From assembly GCA_039680175.1 (NCBI GenBank), contig JBDKTO010000067.1, positions 1-64,000 of the forward strand: 64,000 nucleotides of DNA. Reading direction: 5' to 3'. Shown one piece after another: positions 9,361 through 17,409 of the stretch (the first letter of the stretch is position 1; every line of letters starts with the position of its first letter). The notes under the pieces are model-generated. The model did no database searches. It saw nothing but the letters and a program-made list of their open reading frames with translations, and was not told the DNA's origin. Origin of the DNA: Veillonellales bacterium. GTDB taxonomy: Bacteria; Bacillota; Negativicutes; JAAYSF01. A program made the position numbers and the translations under genes.

Positions 9361-10524
9361 TTACTGTTTGTCCTCTTCCTCCTGGTTTTTCCCATCACCC
9401 TTTGTTGTTTTACTTCTCGGTCCAAAAAAATTGGTAAACTCAGTAGTCGCAAATTGTTTAAGCTTAGCCCTCGCTTCTTTGAAGCTGCCTGTACTTAAGA
9501 ATAAAAATCCGGTTACTCCAACAACAAGCAAAATTAAAATCCAGCCAATCGACTTACTGGCACCGGAAAAGCCAGCAGCGGCAGTTCCCAAGCCAGTTGC
9601 ACCATTAGTCGTACCGGCAGCCGCCGCGTTTTTACCAATTATGGATGGCACAATGTCGGCAAATAAGGCAATCCCCCGTTCGGCTGATTGGCGGTCATTG
9701 GTGTGCGAACCTACTTCCAGCAACATAGAGCGGGGAAATAAATCCTGGTTGTAATCACCGCCCTTGGCGAAAAAAATCCCTTTTATCAGCCCGGGATGCT
9801 GATTATCCGCTGCAGCTTTAATCTGTAATGCATAATCTTCAATTTGCTTGCCAGTTGCTCCATATTTTCCTACAACCAGCTGAACTTTGGTGACATCTTG
9901 TCCGTTAATAGTCGTTTTATATACTTCGGGCGGTGTAGAATCACGATGCACATCAAAAATAGCGTCAGGATTCTGTTTTAGCAAGTCCACCGCCGTACGG
10001 CGTGAGCGTTCATACGCCATATCATCATGAGGATCATGTTTGGCAGTAGAATGAACGACTTCCATTCCTTTGGCCTGCAGCGCAGTAGTAAAGGCATCGC
10101 CGACTTTATAAATTCCGCCGGCACCATAGACACTTTCTTGGCCGTCAGTCGGAACATAAGATTCATCAGAATGAGTATGATAGATCGCTACTTTGCCATT
10201 TGTCTGGGCTTGAGCACTACGGATTTCAAGGAATTGCTTTCCCCATCCATGGTAATTCATTCGGCCATACTGCGCTAAGTTTACTTCACCGATAAAGACA
10301 GCGTGAGCAGTATCACCTTCGATACTTTTTACTTCATATCTTTTATTATTCTCGGTAAGGCACTGATCACCTGCCTGGACCTTCCAACCGGTCAAATATA
10401 CCACGTTGCCTGCTTCATCGACAATGCTATAATACCCTCCATCGCTTCGTTCGTGCGCATATCCGCCGATACAAATAAAGCAACTTAACACGAATACAAT
10501 CATCGTTGCAGTAATCCTAGTCAC
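9361..10524 (-). CDS. spoIIP: Stage II sporulation protein P (peptidoglycan hydrolase)
   Basis: SpoIIP acts with SpoIID and SpoIIM to degrade septal peptidoglycan during engulfment, as amidase and endopeptidase. The 387-residue protein has an N-terminal signal/anchor, then the SpoIIP domain with zinc-ligand-like 'YHTHSDESY', 'DVHRDS' and 'LLEVGSHTN' motifs. Unusually there is a second hydrophobic segment near the C terminus (about 325-345) followed by a charged tail. GTG 10524 with AGAGGTG six bases upstream is preferred over GTG 10533. It overlaps the 3' end of the DUF1614 gene, so the two are translationally coupled. Its presence is the best evidence that the organism sporulates. Confidence 0.92.
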   Translation of the reverse strand: MTRITATMIVFVLSCFICIGGYAHERSDGGYYSIVDEAGNVVYLTGWKVQAGDQCLTENNKRYEVKSIEGDTAHAVFIGEVNLAQYGRMNYHGWGKQFLEIRSAQAQTNGKVAIYHTHSDESYVPTDGQESVYGAGGIYKVGDAFTTALQAKGMEVVHSTAKHDPHDDMAYERSRRTAVDLLKQNPDAIFDVHRDSTPPEVYKTTINGQDVTKVQLVVGKYGATGKQIEDYALQIKAAADNQHPGLIKGIFFAKGGDYNQDLFPRSMLLEVGSHTNDRQSAERGIALFADIVPSIIGKNAAAAGTTNGATGLGTAAAGFSGASKSIGWILILLVVGVTGFLFLSTGSFKEARAKLKQFATTEFTNFFGPRSKTTKGDGKNQEEEDKQ

Positions 10525-11293
10525 GTTGTTCACCTCTACCGCTTCGTTCTTCTTCTGCAGGTGAATCTACTTCCTTGGATTCAGTTGTATGTTCAATCGC
10601 TTGCTTTTTATAGCGATTTTGGCCAGTAATATCTTTGCTAAATTCATACAGGCCTTCCGGACGATTCGGTCCAAGAATCGGTCCACCCTGTATTTTTTCT
10701 CTTGTTTCACCTACCAGTTCGGCAACCATAACTGCTACGATCCCGGCAATAATCACCACGTCAAACGCTCCGGCGCCACCAATGTCGGTAGTTCCCGGGA
10801 TACCCAGACGCATAATCGTAATCATGTGCACTATATCACTCAATACAATACCCAGAACACCGCCGACAAAAGCGCTGCGCCGGGAACGTCCGGCCAAATA
10901 GGCTATAAGACCGGCCGAAATACCATAAATTAATTTAGGATCAAGGAACATATTTTCCGGTTCATAGGGCAAGTATCGCGAACCTAAGGATACGGCAGCA
11001 GCAACTAATACTACAGCGATAACAGCCCTAACTTTTTCAAAAGTTTCATCTGCCTTACCAATAAGCCAGATAGCAAGCAATGATGGTAATAAGGCGCCAC
11101 CTACGTTAACACTTACTTCTACCGGACTTGACATTATTGGGATATCAATAAAAGTACCAATAATGATGGCGCCGATAAACAATAAGGCTTGTTTATCTGT
11201 CAGACGCATCCTGTCAAGGATCCTATGGGCTATGCCAAAATAAACTAGTACTCCAATCACCAATAGAAGAATCATTCCTATTGGCATATTCAT
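10517..11293 (-). CDS. DUF1614 integral membrane protein
   Basis: The 258-residue protein has about seven hydrophobic segments and a charged cytosolic tail. The blocks 'IGTFIDIP', 'GGALLPSLLAIWLIGK' and 'GGAGAFDVVIIAGI' match the DUF1614 family of clostridia, whose function is not known. The 3' end overlaps spoIIP by 8 bases, which implies coexpression during sporulation. ATG 11293 is chosen because AGAGGTG stands at the right distance; an upstream GTG at 11302 overlaps that site. Confidence 0.8.
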   Translation of the reverse strand: MNMPIGMILLLVIGVLVYFGIAHRILDRMRLTDKQALLFIGAIIIGTFIDIPIMSSPVEVSVNVGGALLPSLLAIWLIGKADETFEKVRAVIAVVLVAAAVSLGSRYLPYEPENMFLDPKLIYGISAGLIAYLAGRSRRSAFVGGVLGIVLSDIVHMITIMRLGIPGTTDIGGAGAFDVVIIAGIVAVMVAELVGETREKIQGGPILGPNRPEGLYEFSKDITGQNRYKKQAIEHTTESKEVDSPAEEERSGRGEQRD

Positions 11294-11366
11294 ACATTTC
11301 ACCTCTTATGATATGACTTCATAGTATACTGAAGCTTATTTTGTCCGCTAGCCCATTGTTTCATAC

Positions 11367-11392
11367 AAGAAAAGCACGGTATTTAACCGTGC
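11367..11392 (-). terminator. Rho-independent terminator after fni, overlapping its stop codon
   Basis: A 7-bp GC-rich stem (11374-11380 with 11386-11392) with a 5-nt loop is followed by TTTTCTTG on the minus strand. The fni stop codon (11383-11385) lies in the loop, so translation to the end must compete with hairpin formation. Confidence 0.82.
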
Positions 11393-12450
11393 CAGCCTCG
11401 CGAAGCATATTTTGTTAGATCAATATTTCGACTGGTCAACCATTCTTTGGTTTTGCCGCTAATAACCAAAGGTACTGTAGACAACTGAGCAATGCTGGTT
11501 GCACCCATTAATAACATAAACCGTTTTATATCGGTTAATAAAAGCTGAAACCACTCCAGCGTACCTTCCATTCCCAAGGAATGCAGCGATCTAAGAATCG
11601 GATTAGCCATTCCTACAGCCGCAGCACCTAAAGATAAGGATTTTACGATTTCCAGTGGAGTTCGTATGCCGCCAGACACAATTAAATCCGTATTCTGAGG
11701 CGTTAAACAGGAAGAAACTTCAATCGCGCTAATCGCTGTGGGAATTCCCCAATGTAACGTTTCAGGTGTTAATTGCGTACAGCTTCGGGCAGCTTCAATT
11801 GCTAAAAAATTTGTTCCCCCGGCTCCCCCGACATCAATGGCTTTGACGCCTGTCATCGCAATTTGGTAAGCCTGTTCCTTGGCTATACCGCAGCCAACTT
11901 CTTTGACAATAACCGGCACATCAACCTCACGGACAATTCTGGCAATATTATCCAGATAGCCGGAAAAATTCCGGTCTCCTTCCGGCATAAACATCTCCTG
12001 AGCAACATTCAGATGTATTTGAATGGCCCGGGCGCCGATCATGTCTATCGCACGCTTTGCCTGTTCAGAAGTCGCATGTGCCCCTAAATTGGCAAATACG
12101 ATACCATCAGGATTTACTTGGTTGACTATGGTATAAGAATGCCACACCTCCGGATTTTCCAAGGCGGCAAATTGAGAGCCTACTGCCATAACCGAACCGC
12201 TTAACCGAGCAAACTCCGCTAATTGGGCGTTGAAAGGCTGAACATCTGCACCACCGCCGGTAATGGCATTAAGAATTACTGGATGCGGCAATGATATGCC
12301 GGCAACTGATGTGGAAACATCAATATCAGCCCAGGATATATCCGGTAGACAGTTATGAATCAGTGAAATATCATCAAACCCAGTGACAACCGGCCCGTCT
12401 TTTAGCAGCAAAGCATATTTCAAATGATCCAGCTTGCGTGATTGACGCAT
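11383..12450 (-). CDS. fni: Isopentenyl-diphosphate delta-isomerase, type 2 (FMN-dependent)
   Basis: Fni interconverts isopentenyl and dimethylallyl diphosphate using reduced FMN. The 355-residue protein is the normal size, with the type 2 signatures 'ITGGG', 'VGSQ', 'IQIHLNVAQE' and 'VDVGGAGGTNF', and a glycine-rich phosphate site near 'SGGIRTPLE'. It starts 9 bases after the IspH-S1 fusion gene, so isomerase and HMBPP reductase are made from one message. IspH already yields both isomers, so Fni balances the pool. Confidence 0.95.
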   Translation of the reverse strand: MRQSRKLDHLKYALLLKDGPVVTGFDDISLIHNCLPDISWADIDVSTSVAGISLPHPVILNAITGGGADVQPFNAQLAEFARLSGSVMAVGSQFAALENPEVWHSYTIVNQVNPDGIVFANLGAHATSEQAKRAIDMIGARAIQIHLNVAQEMFMPEGDRNFSGYLDNIARIVREVDVPVIVKEVGCGIAKEQAYQIAMTGVKAIDVGGAGGTNFLAIEAARSCTQLTPETLHWGIPTAISAIEVSSCLTPQNTDLIVSGGIRTPLEIVKSLSLGAAAVGMANPILRSLHSLGMEGTLEWFQLLLTDIKRFMLLMGATSIAQLSTVPLVISGKTKEWLTSRNIDLTKYASRGWHG

Positions 12451-12459
12451 AATGAATCC

Positions 12460-14427
12460 TCAATCCTCACGCTTAAATAAATGACCAAACTTCTCACCCA
12501 AGGTAACATGAATTTCATGATGATCATCTAAATAAGATTGAAATTCACTGCGTTCGGCATCCTGCTGGGCTTGTGAAATGCTAAGGCCAATTCGTTTATT
12601 TGATTTGTCAATATCTGTAATTTTAACTTTTACTTCTTGGCCTGCCTTTACTACTTCTTCCGTATTTGTCACTCGGTGATCTGCCAGTTCAGAAAGATGC
12701 ACCAATCCTTCCACACCGGGACAAATTTCCACAAAAGCACCGAATTTAGCAGTTTTACTTACTTTTCCTGTTACAATCATGCCGACGGCAAACTGCTCTA
12801 TCTTGTCAAGCCAGGGATCACGTTCGGCATATTTCAAGCTTAAAGAAATTCTCTTTTTTTCCGGATCAACTTTTAGTACTTGTACAGTCACTTCATCACC
12901 CACACTGACCACATCGGAGGGTGACTTCACTCGCTGCCAGGACATATCGGAGATATGTACTAAACCATCGACACCGCCAATATCAATAAAGGCACCAAAA
13001 TTAGTAATACGTCTGACAATACCTTTTATGATTTGTTTTTCAGCTAAAGTGGCATAAACTTCTGCTTCTCGCTGTTGACGTTGCGCTTGCAGCAGCAATT
13101 TGCGAGAAAGTACAATCCGTTTTTTGCCTTGATCAATTTCCAGCGGAATGAATTCCAATTTCTGTCCAACATAGGAGGATAAATCTTCCACAAATCGCAA
13201 TTCAACATGTGAAGCCGGCACAAAAGCCCGCTGGTCAAAAACTGCAACCAACAAGCCTCCTTTGATTACTTCCAGCACCGTACCTTCTATTGGCTGTTGA
13301 TTCTCCAAGGCAGCCGCAAGTTTCTCCCAAGCTGCTATTTCTTCTGCCTTTACCTTGGATAATTTAATAATTCCCTCGGCAGAATCCGCATCCTCTACCA
13401 ATACATCAATGGTTTGTCCAACGCTAACGATATCTGCCGCATTTTCAGGAACTGGATAAGCCAATTCGGCCAGTGGAATAACCCCCTCTCCTTTATAACC
13501 AATATCAACGAAAATCTCATCTTGTCTAACGTCTACAATTGTACCTTTTACTACCATTCCTGCTTCCAATTTTGTAATATCTTGTTTTATTATTTGGTCA
13601 AATTCTGCCATTTTGCGATATACCTCCTCAATGATCCAGTCAGGTGTTGAAGCCCCGGCGGTAATTCCTACCGTATCGACTCCTTGAAAATCCTGCTGGT
13701 CTAGCTCTTCTGCTGTTTCTATAAGGAAAACCTTACCACCGGCTTGTCGGCATAGATCGGCAAGCCGGCTGGTATTAGCACTGTTTTTTCCACCTACCAC
13801 GATCATCGCATCTACCTCGGCCGCCAATTGAACGGCAGACTGTTGTCTGATTTCGGTAGCAGTACAGATGGTTTTATTAATTTTGAGATCTTCTGTTTTT
13901 GTTTTTAAAATAGCGGTAATCTCTGTAAATAGTTTTCCGGCAAATGTTGTCTGCGATACAACTCCCAGGCGAGGATAGCAAGAAAGGGCCTGAGCCTGCT
14001 CCGGCGTTTCTACTACTAAAGCCTGATTATGAGTCCACGCAACGATACTTTTTATCTCCGGATGATGTGCCTCACCGACAACAACGACAGTATAGCCATC
14101 CTTCAAAAGCTGCTGAGCTGCTTGCTGCGCTTTTTTGACATGGGGACAAGTGGCATCAATAATTTTAATTCCATTTTTCTCTGCCGCAGCGTAGACTTGT
14201 GGTCCTACTCCATGCGAGCGAATAATGATCGTTCCATCGGAAACTTCAGCTACATCCTTTACTGCCCGTATTCCCTGTTCCTCCAGCTTTTTAACGAATT
14301 GAGGATTATGGATGATGGGTCCAAGTGTATAGTGTTTTCCCTCACAGCCAATGCAATTCCGGGCCATTTCCACTGCGCGTTTCACACCATAACAAAATCC
14401 TCGGTGTTCTGCTAATAAGATTTTCAT
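12460..14427 (-). CDS. ispH: IspH (HMBPP reductase) fused to four S1 RNA-binding domains (RpsA-like)
   Basis: A 655-residue fusion. Residues 1 to about 280 are 4-hydroxy-3-methylbut-2-enyl diphosphate reductase, the last MEP-pathway enzyme; the three [4Fe-4S] cysteines are in 'GFCYGV', 'DATCPH' and 'KTICTAT'. After a short linker come four S1 OB-fold repeats (starting near 'GMVVKGTIVD', 'QPIEGTVLEV', 'IIKGIVRRIT' and 'GMIVTGKVSK'), as in ribosomal protein S1. The fusion is known from clostridia and Negativicutes. ATG 14427 sits behind a GCGGGGGG site; the extension to 14577 is discarded. It is followed by fni. Whether the S1 half works on ribosomes is not established here. Confidence 0.95.
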   Translation of the reverse strand: MKILLAEHRGFCYGVKRAVEMARNCIGCEGKHYTLGPIIHNPQFVKKLEEQGIRAVKDVAEVSDGTIIIRSHGVGPQVYAAAEKNGIKIIDATCPHVKKAQQAAQQLLKDGYTVVVVGEAHHPEIKSIVAWTHNQALVVETPEQAQALSCYPRLGVVSQTTFAGKLFTEITAILKTKTEDLKINKTICTATEIRQQSAVQLAAEVDAMIVVGGKNSANTSRLADLCRQAGGKVFLIETAEELDQQDFQGVDTVGITAGASTPDWIIEEVYRKMAEFDQIIKQDITKLEAGMVVKGTIVDVRQDEIFVDIGYKGEGVIPLAELAYPVPENAADIVSVGQTIDVLVEDADSAEGIIKLSKVKAEEIAAWEKLAAALENQQPIEGTVLEVIKGGLLVAVFDQRAFVPASHVELRFVEDLSSYVGQKLEFIPLEIDQGKKRIVLSRKLLLQAQRQQREAEVYATLAEKQIIKGIVRRITNFGAFIDIGGVDGLVHISDMSWQRVKSPSDVVSVGDEVTVQVLKVDPEKKRISLSLKYAERDPWLDKIEQFAVGMIVTGKVSKTAKFGAFVEICPGVEGLVHLSELADHRVTNTEEVVKAGQEVKVKITDIDKSNKRIGLSISQAQQDAERSEFQSYLDDHHEIHVTLGEKFGHLFKRED

Positions 14428-14454
14428 GTAAGCCCCCCGCTTTTTAGAATATCT

Positions 14455-14501
14455 ATAGTATTCGCATACAGTGAATACTATTCCTTTTTTTATGAAGGAA
14501 T
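14455..14501 (-). promoter_or_regulatory. Two palindromes upstream of ispH-rpsA
   Basis: A 9-bp perfect inverted repeat with a 9-base centre (14455-14463 and 14473-14481) is directly followed by a second one, 7 bp around an A/T-rich loop (14480-14486 and 14495-14501). Both lie within 75 bases of the ATG. They could be an operator, or leader hairpins autoregulating an S1-containing protein. No known operator is recognised. Confidence 0.35.
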
Positions 14502-14529
14502 GACCGTGATTATTTAGTCTCACCCAGCA

Positions 14530-14565
14530 GCAGCACAAAAAAAGAGAGCCATAAGACTCTCTTTT
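14530..14565 (-). terminator. Rho-independent terminator after cstA
   Basis: A 9-bp stem (14540-14548 with 14557-14565), an 8-base loop and a run of T on the minus strand end the cstA message, 29 bases after its stop. Confidence 0.85.
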
Positions 14566-14593
14566 AAAGCAAGTCAAGATTTTGTCGGTGCGG

Positions 14594-16447
14594 TCACGGA
14601 GTAATGTTAGGACGGGTATTATTATATTCGCAATAATTTGTAATTTCAGTATTCATGCCAACCGGTTTATCAAGCTTCAACAGTTCAGCCCATTTACGGA
14701 AGGAATCGAACAAGGTAATAACAACCAAAATGATCAACACAATGCTGATTATACCGTTCGTATTGCCCAGTGTATCGCCCCGCGTAAAAAACATTCCAAT
14801 GTTCATAACGCCGGCGGCAATTACGGTAACGGTTAGAAATGCTAAGGGGGCCGCGGTTACCCAGGCATAAGATTTTTTCGGAGCAATCTTAAGAATAATG
14901 GTGGTCCCAATAGCCAGAGCAATAACGGCCAGCAGCTGATTGGCAACCCCAAACAACGGCCAAATGGAGGCAACATCACCGCTATACAGCAGATAACCCC
15001 ACAAATAGCTTACTAATGCACTGGTAAACAGGATACCGGGCCACCAGCTGGTTTTTTTAAGGGGAGCGTACAGATAGGTGCCGATAATATCCTGTAGGAT
15101 GTATCTGGCAACACGGGTTCCCGCATCAATCGTAGTCAGGATAAATAAGGCTTCAAACATAATCGCAAATTGATACCAATAGTTCATTAAATGTTTCATA
15201 CCACCAATGCTGGAAAAAACATGAGCCATACCAACCGCCAAAGATACAGCACCGCCAGGGCGATGGGCCACATCCATACCAACCAAGCGGGATAATTCAT
15301 TTAATTCTACCGGCGGTATATTCAATTTTGCGAATACGGCTGCCGGTGTGTTGATGGCGAAATAGTCGCCAGGCAGTAAAACTACGGCAGAAATTAACGC
15401 CATTATGCCGACAAATCCCTCTACAAGCATACCACCGTAAGCAATCATACGGGCCTGTGATTCCAATTCAATCATCTTAGGGGTAGTACCGGAACTGATT
15501 AAAGAATGGAACCCGGAAATAGCACCGCAGGCAATAGTAATAAATACATAGGGCCACCATGGACCGGGAATAATAGGTCCGCCGCCATCCATAAAACGAG
15601 TAGTCATACCCATGTGTACCGTCGGCTGAACAATTAAAATTCCAAGAGCTAAAGCGCCGATTGTTCCAATTTTCATATATGAACTTAAATAATCACGCGG
15701 TGCCAACAGCAGCCAAACTGGAAGTACGGCGGCAAAAAAACCATATAAGGGCAGTGCCACTGCTAATTGGTTTTTCGTAAAATTAAAGGCGCTGGCAAGA
15801 GCTTCAAAGGGTTGACCAGGACTCAGCCAGTGTCCGGTAAAAACAGCCCCCAGGACTAATAAAAAACCTATAATGGATCCGGAACGAATGGACCCGGGAG
15901 CGATCTTGAACATGTACAATCCGATGACAATCGCAATGGGAATCGTCATGGTCAAAGTATATAAACCCCAGGGATTCTTAAATAAAGCATTCACGACAAC
16001 AATAGCCAGACCCGCTAACGCAACGATGATAATAAAAAAGATCGCCAAAGAGGTGGTAACACCGGTAAGCGGTCCAACTTCACGACGGGCAATCACTGCT
16101 AAAGACTGACCGTTATGCCGGATGGAAGCAAACAGAATAATGAAATCATGCACCGCACCGGCAAAAACAGAACCCAGCAAAATCCACACAAAACCAGGAC
16201 CCCATCCATACTGAGCAGCCAATACCGGACCTACCAAAGGACCGGCACCGGCAATTGCCGCAAAATGATGACCAAAAAGAACCCATTTATTCGTAGGTAC
16301 AAATTCACGCCCATCATTACAGCGATACGCAGGTGTCACATAAGAATCATTCAAGGCAAAAATTTTTGCAGAAATGAATGCGGAGTAATAGCGATAAGCC
16401 AAGACAAATACACAGGCAGAAACAATCAGCAAGAGAACTGAATTCAT
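14594..16447 (-). CDS. cstA: Carbon starvation protein A family transporter
   Basis: A 617-residue membrane protein with about 16-18 hydrophobic segments and the CstA signatures 'FGHHFAAIAGAGPLVGP', 'GWGPGFVWIL' and 'GAVHDFI' near the N terminus. CstA and BtsT import pyruvate, and CstA was first linked to peptide uptake. ATG 16447 follows AAGGAGG; longer in-frame starts are rejected. The gene lies directly downstream of a LytS/LytTR two-component pair, matching the pyruvate-sensing BtsSR-BtsT arrangement of enterobacteria. Its own promoter is visible upstream. Confidence 0.93.
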   Translation of the reverse strand: MNSVLLLIVSACVFVLAYRYYSAFISAKIFALNDSYVTPAYRCNDGREFVPTNKWVLFGHHFAAIAGAGPLVGPVLAAQYGWGPGFVWILLGSVFAGAVHDFIILFASIRHNGQSLAVIARREVGPLTGVTTSLAIFFIIIVALAGLAIVVVNALFKNPWGLYTLTMTIPIAIVIGLYMFKIAPGSIRSGSIIGFLLVLGAVFTGHWLSPGQPFEALASAFNFTKNQLAVALPLYGFFAAVLPVWLLLAPRDYLSSYMKIGTIGALALGILIVQPTVHMGMTTRFMDGGGPIIPGPWWPYVFITIACGAISGFHSLISSGTTPKMIELESQARMIAYGGMLVEGFVGIMALISAVVLLPGDYFAINTPAAVFAKLNIPPVELNELSRLVGMDVAHRPGGAVSLAVGMAHVFSSIGGMKHLMNYWYQFAIMFEALFILTTIDAGTRVARYILQDIIGTYLYAPLKKTSWWPGILFTSALVSYLWGYLLYSGDVASIWPLFGVANQLLAVIALAIGTTIILKIAPKKSYAWVTAAPLAFLTVTVIAAGVMNIGMFFTRGDTLGNTNGIISIVLIILVVITLFDSFRKWAELLKLDKPVGMNTEITNYCEYNNTRPNITP

Positions 16448-16538
16448 AAACATCCTCCTTTTTTCTTTTTTACCCGACCTGTGTGCTAAATGGCACCTCC
16501 CTTCAATTATTTTTGTAAAGTTCTGACTATTATATTTA

Positions 16539-16567
16539 ATCATATGCGATTTTTTTGAATCCAGCAA
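16539..16567 (-). promoter_or_regulatory. Promoter of cstA
   Basis: On the minus strand TTGCTG (16562-16567), a 17-bp spacer and TATGAT (16539-16544) give a good sigma-A promoter and a leader of about 85 bases before cstA. Two similar 9-mers (ATGCATTTC and ATGTATTGC, 16 bases start to start) lie at and above the -35 element and are a possible LytTR regulator site. Confidence 0.6.
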
Positions 16568-16629
16568 TACATTTTGGTTGAAATGCATCAAATACAGGCT
16601 GAATAACAACTATTACCGTCTTAATTACA

Positions 16630-17409
16630 CTAGAGAGCAAATATTTTTTTTAAATAGGCAGCTTGCTGCCGGCTGACAGGCACTTCCATATCAGGGATCC
16701 CCTCCATAACCAAATTATAAGTTCCGTTAAACCAGGGGATCACTTCTTTAATTTTTTCTAGATTCACTAAATAAGAACGGTGACTGCGGAAAAAATTGTG
16801 GGATAAAAGTTTAGCCTGTAAATCCTGCAGCGCCATATTGCACTTGTAGTTCTTGTTTTCAGTGTATATACAAAGCTGTCCATCCGAGCAGCAAGCTAAA
16901 ATAATATTATTTATGTTAAGTATAACAGCTTTACCATGATTCTCAATGGCTAATCTTTTCCAGGAATTTAGAACTGGATTGTCGGTTGTTCCCTTGGATC
17001 CATAAGAAAATTCTATTGGGGCATAATTCATTAACAGGCTACGAACGCGATTAAGACATTGGTCAAGCCGTCGCTGCGAAAAAGGCTTTAATAAATAATC
17101 TACCGCATCCAGGTCAAAAGCTTTTACGGCAAACTCATCATGGGCAGTTGCAAAAACCAGTAGCGGGGAGATATCCGCAGCAAGAATTTTTTCCACCAGT
17201 TTAATGCCATTCATTCCCGGCATCTGAATATCCATAAAAATCAGATGAGGCTGGCAGCGCTGAATGGAATCAAGGGCTTGTCGATAATTGGCAGCAACGC
17301 ATACTAACTTTACATCCTGGTACTGGTTTAATAAATACTGAAGCTCATTACGGGCATGCTCTTCATCATCAACAATCATGACCCGGATTGTCCGTATTAA
17401 TTCCCTCAC
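16630..17409 (-). CDS. LytTR-family response regulator
   Basis: The 259-residue protein has an N-terminal receiver domain (acidic pair in 'VDDEEHA', phosphoacceptor Asp in 'IFMDIQMPG', Lys in 'LLKPF') and a C-terminal LytTR DNA-binding domain from about 165 ('FFRSHRSYLVNLEKI'). The GTG start overlaps the kinase stop as GTGA, so the pair is translationally coupled. The gene is followed by cstA and its promoter, so it most likely activates cstA, as BtsR and YpdB do for their transporter genes. Confidence 0.92.
   Translation of the reverse strand: MRELIRTIRVMIVDDEEHARNELQYLLNQYQDVKLVCVAANYRQALDSIQRCQPHLIFMDIQMPGMNGIKLVEKILAADISPLLVFATAHDEFAVKAFDLDAVDYLLKPFSQRRLDQCLNRVRSLLMNYAPIEFSYGSKGTTDNPVLNSWKRLAIENHGKAVILNINNIILACCSDGQLCIYTENKNYKCNMALQDLQAKLLSHNFFRSHRSYLVNLEKIKEVIPWFNGTYNLVMEGIPDMEVPVSRQQAAYLKKIFAL

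Noticed and set aside
9107-9754. 215-residue plus-strand open frame
   Set aside because: It lies antisense to spoIIP, the terminator and the radical-SAM gene, has low-complexity Pro/Ala composition and no ribosome site.
16500-16600. Possible sigma-54 promoter upstream of cstA
   Set aside because: No TGGCAC-N5-TTGC element was found; a sigma-A promoter with perfect spacing fits better.
14578-16609. N-terminal extension of CstA from an upstream start
   Set aside because: The extension lacks family similarity and ATG 16447 has an ideal AAGGAGG site.
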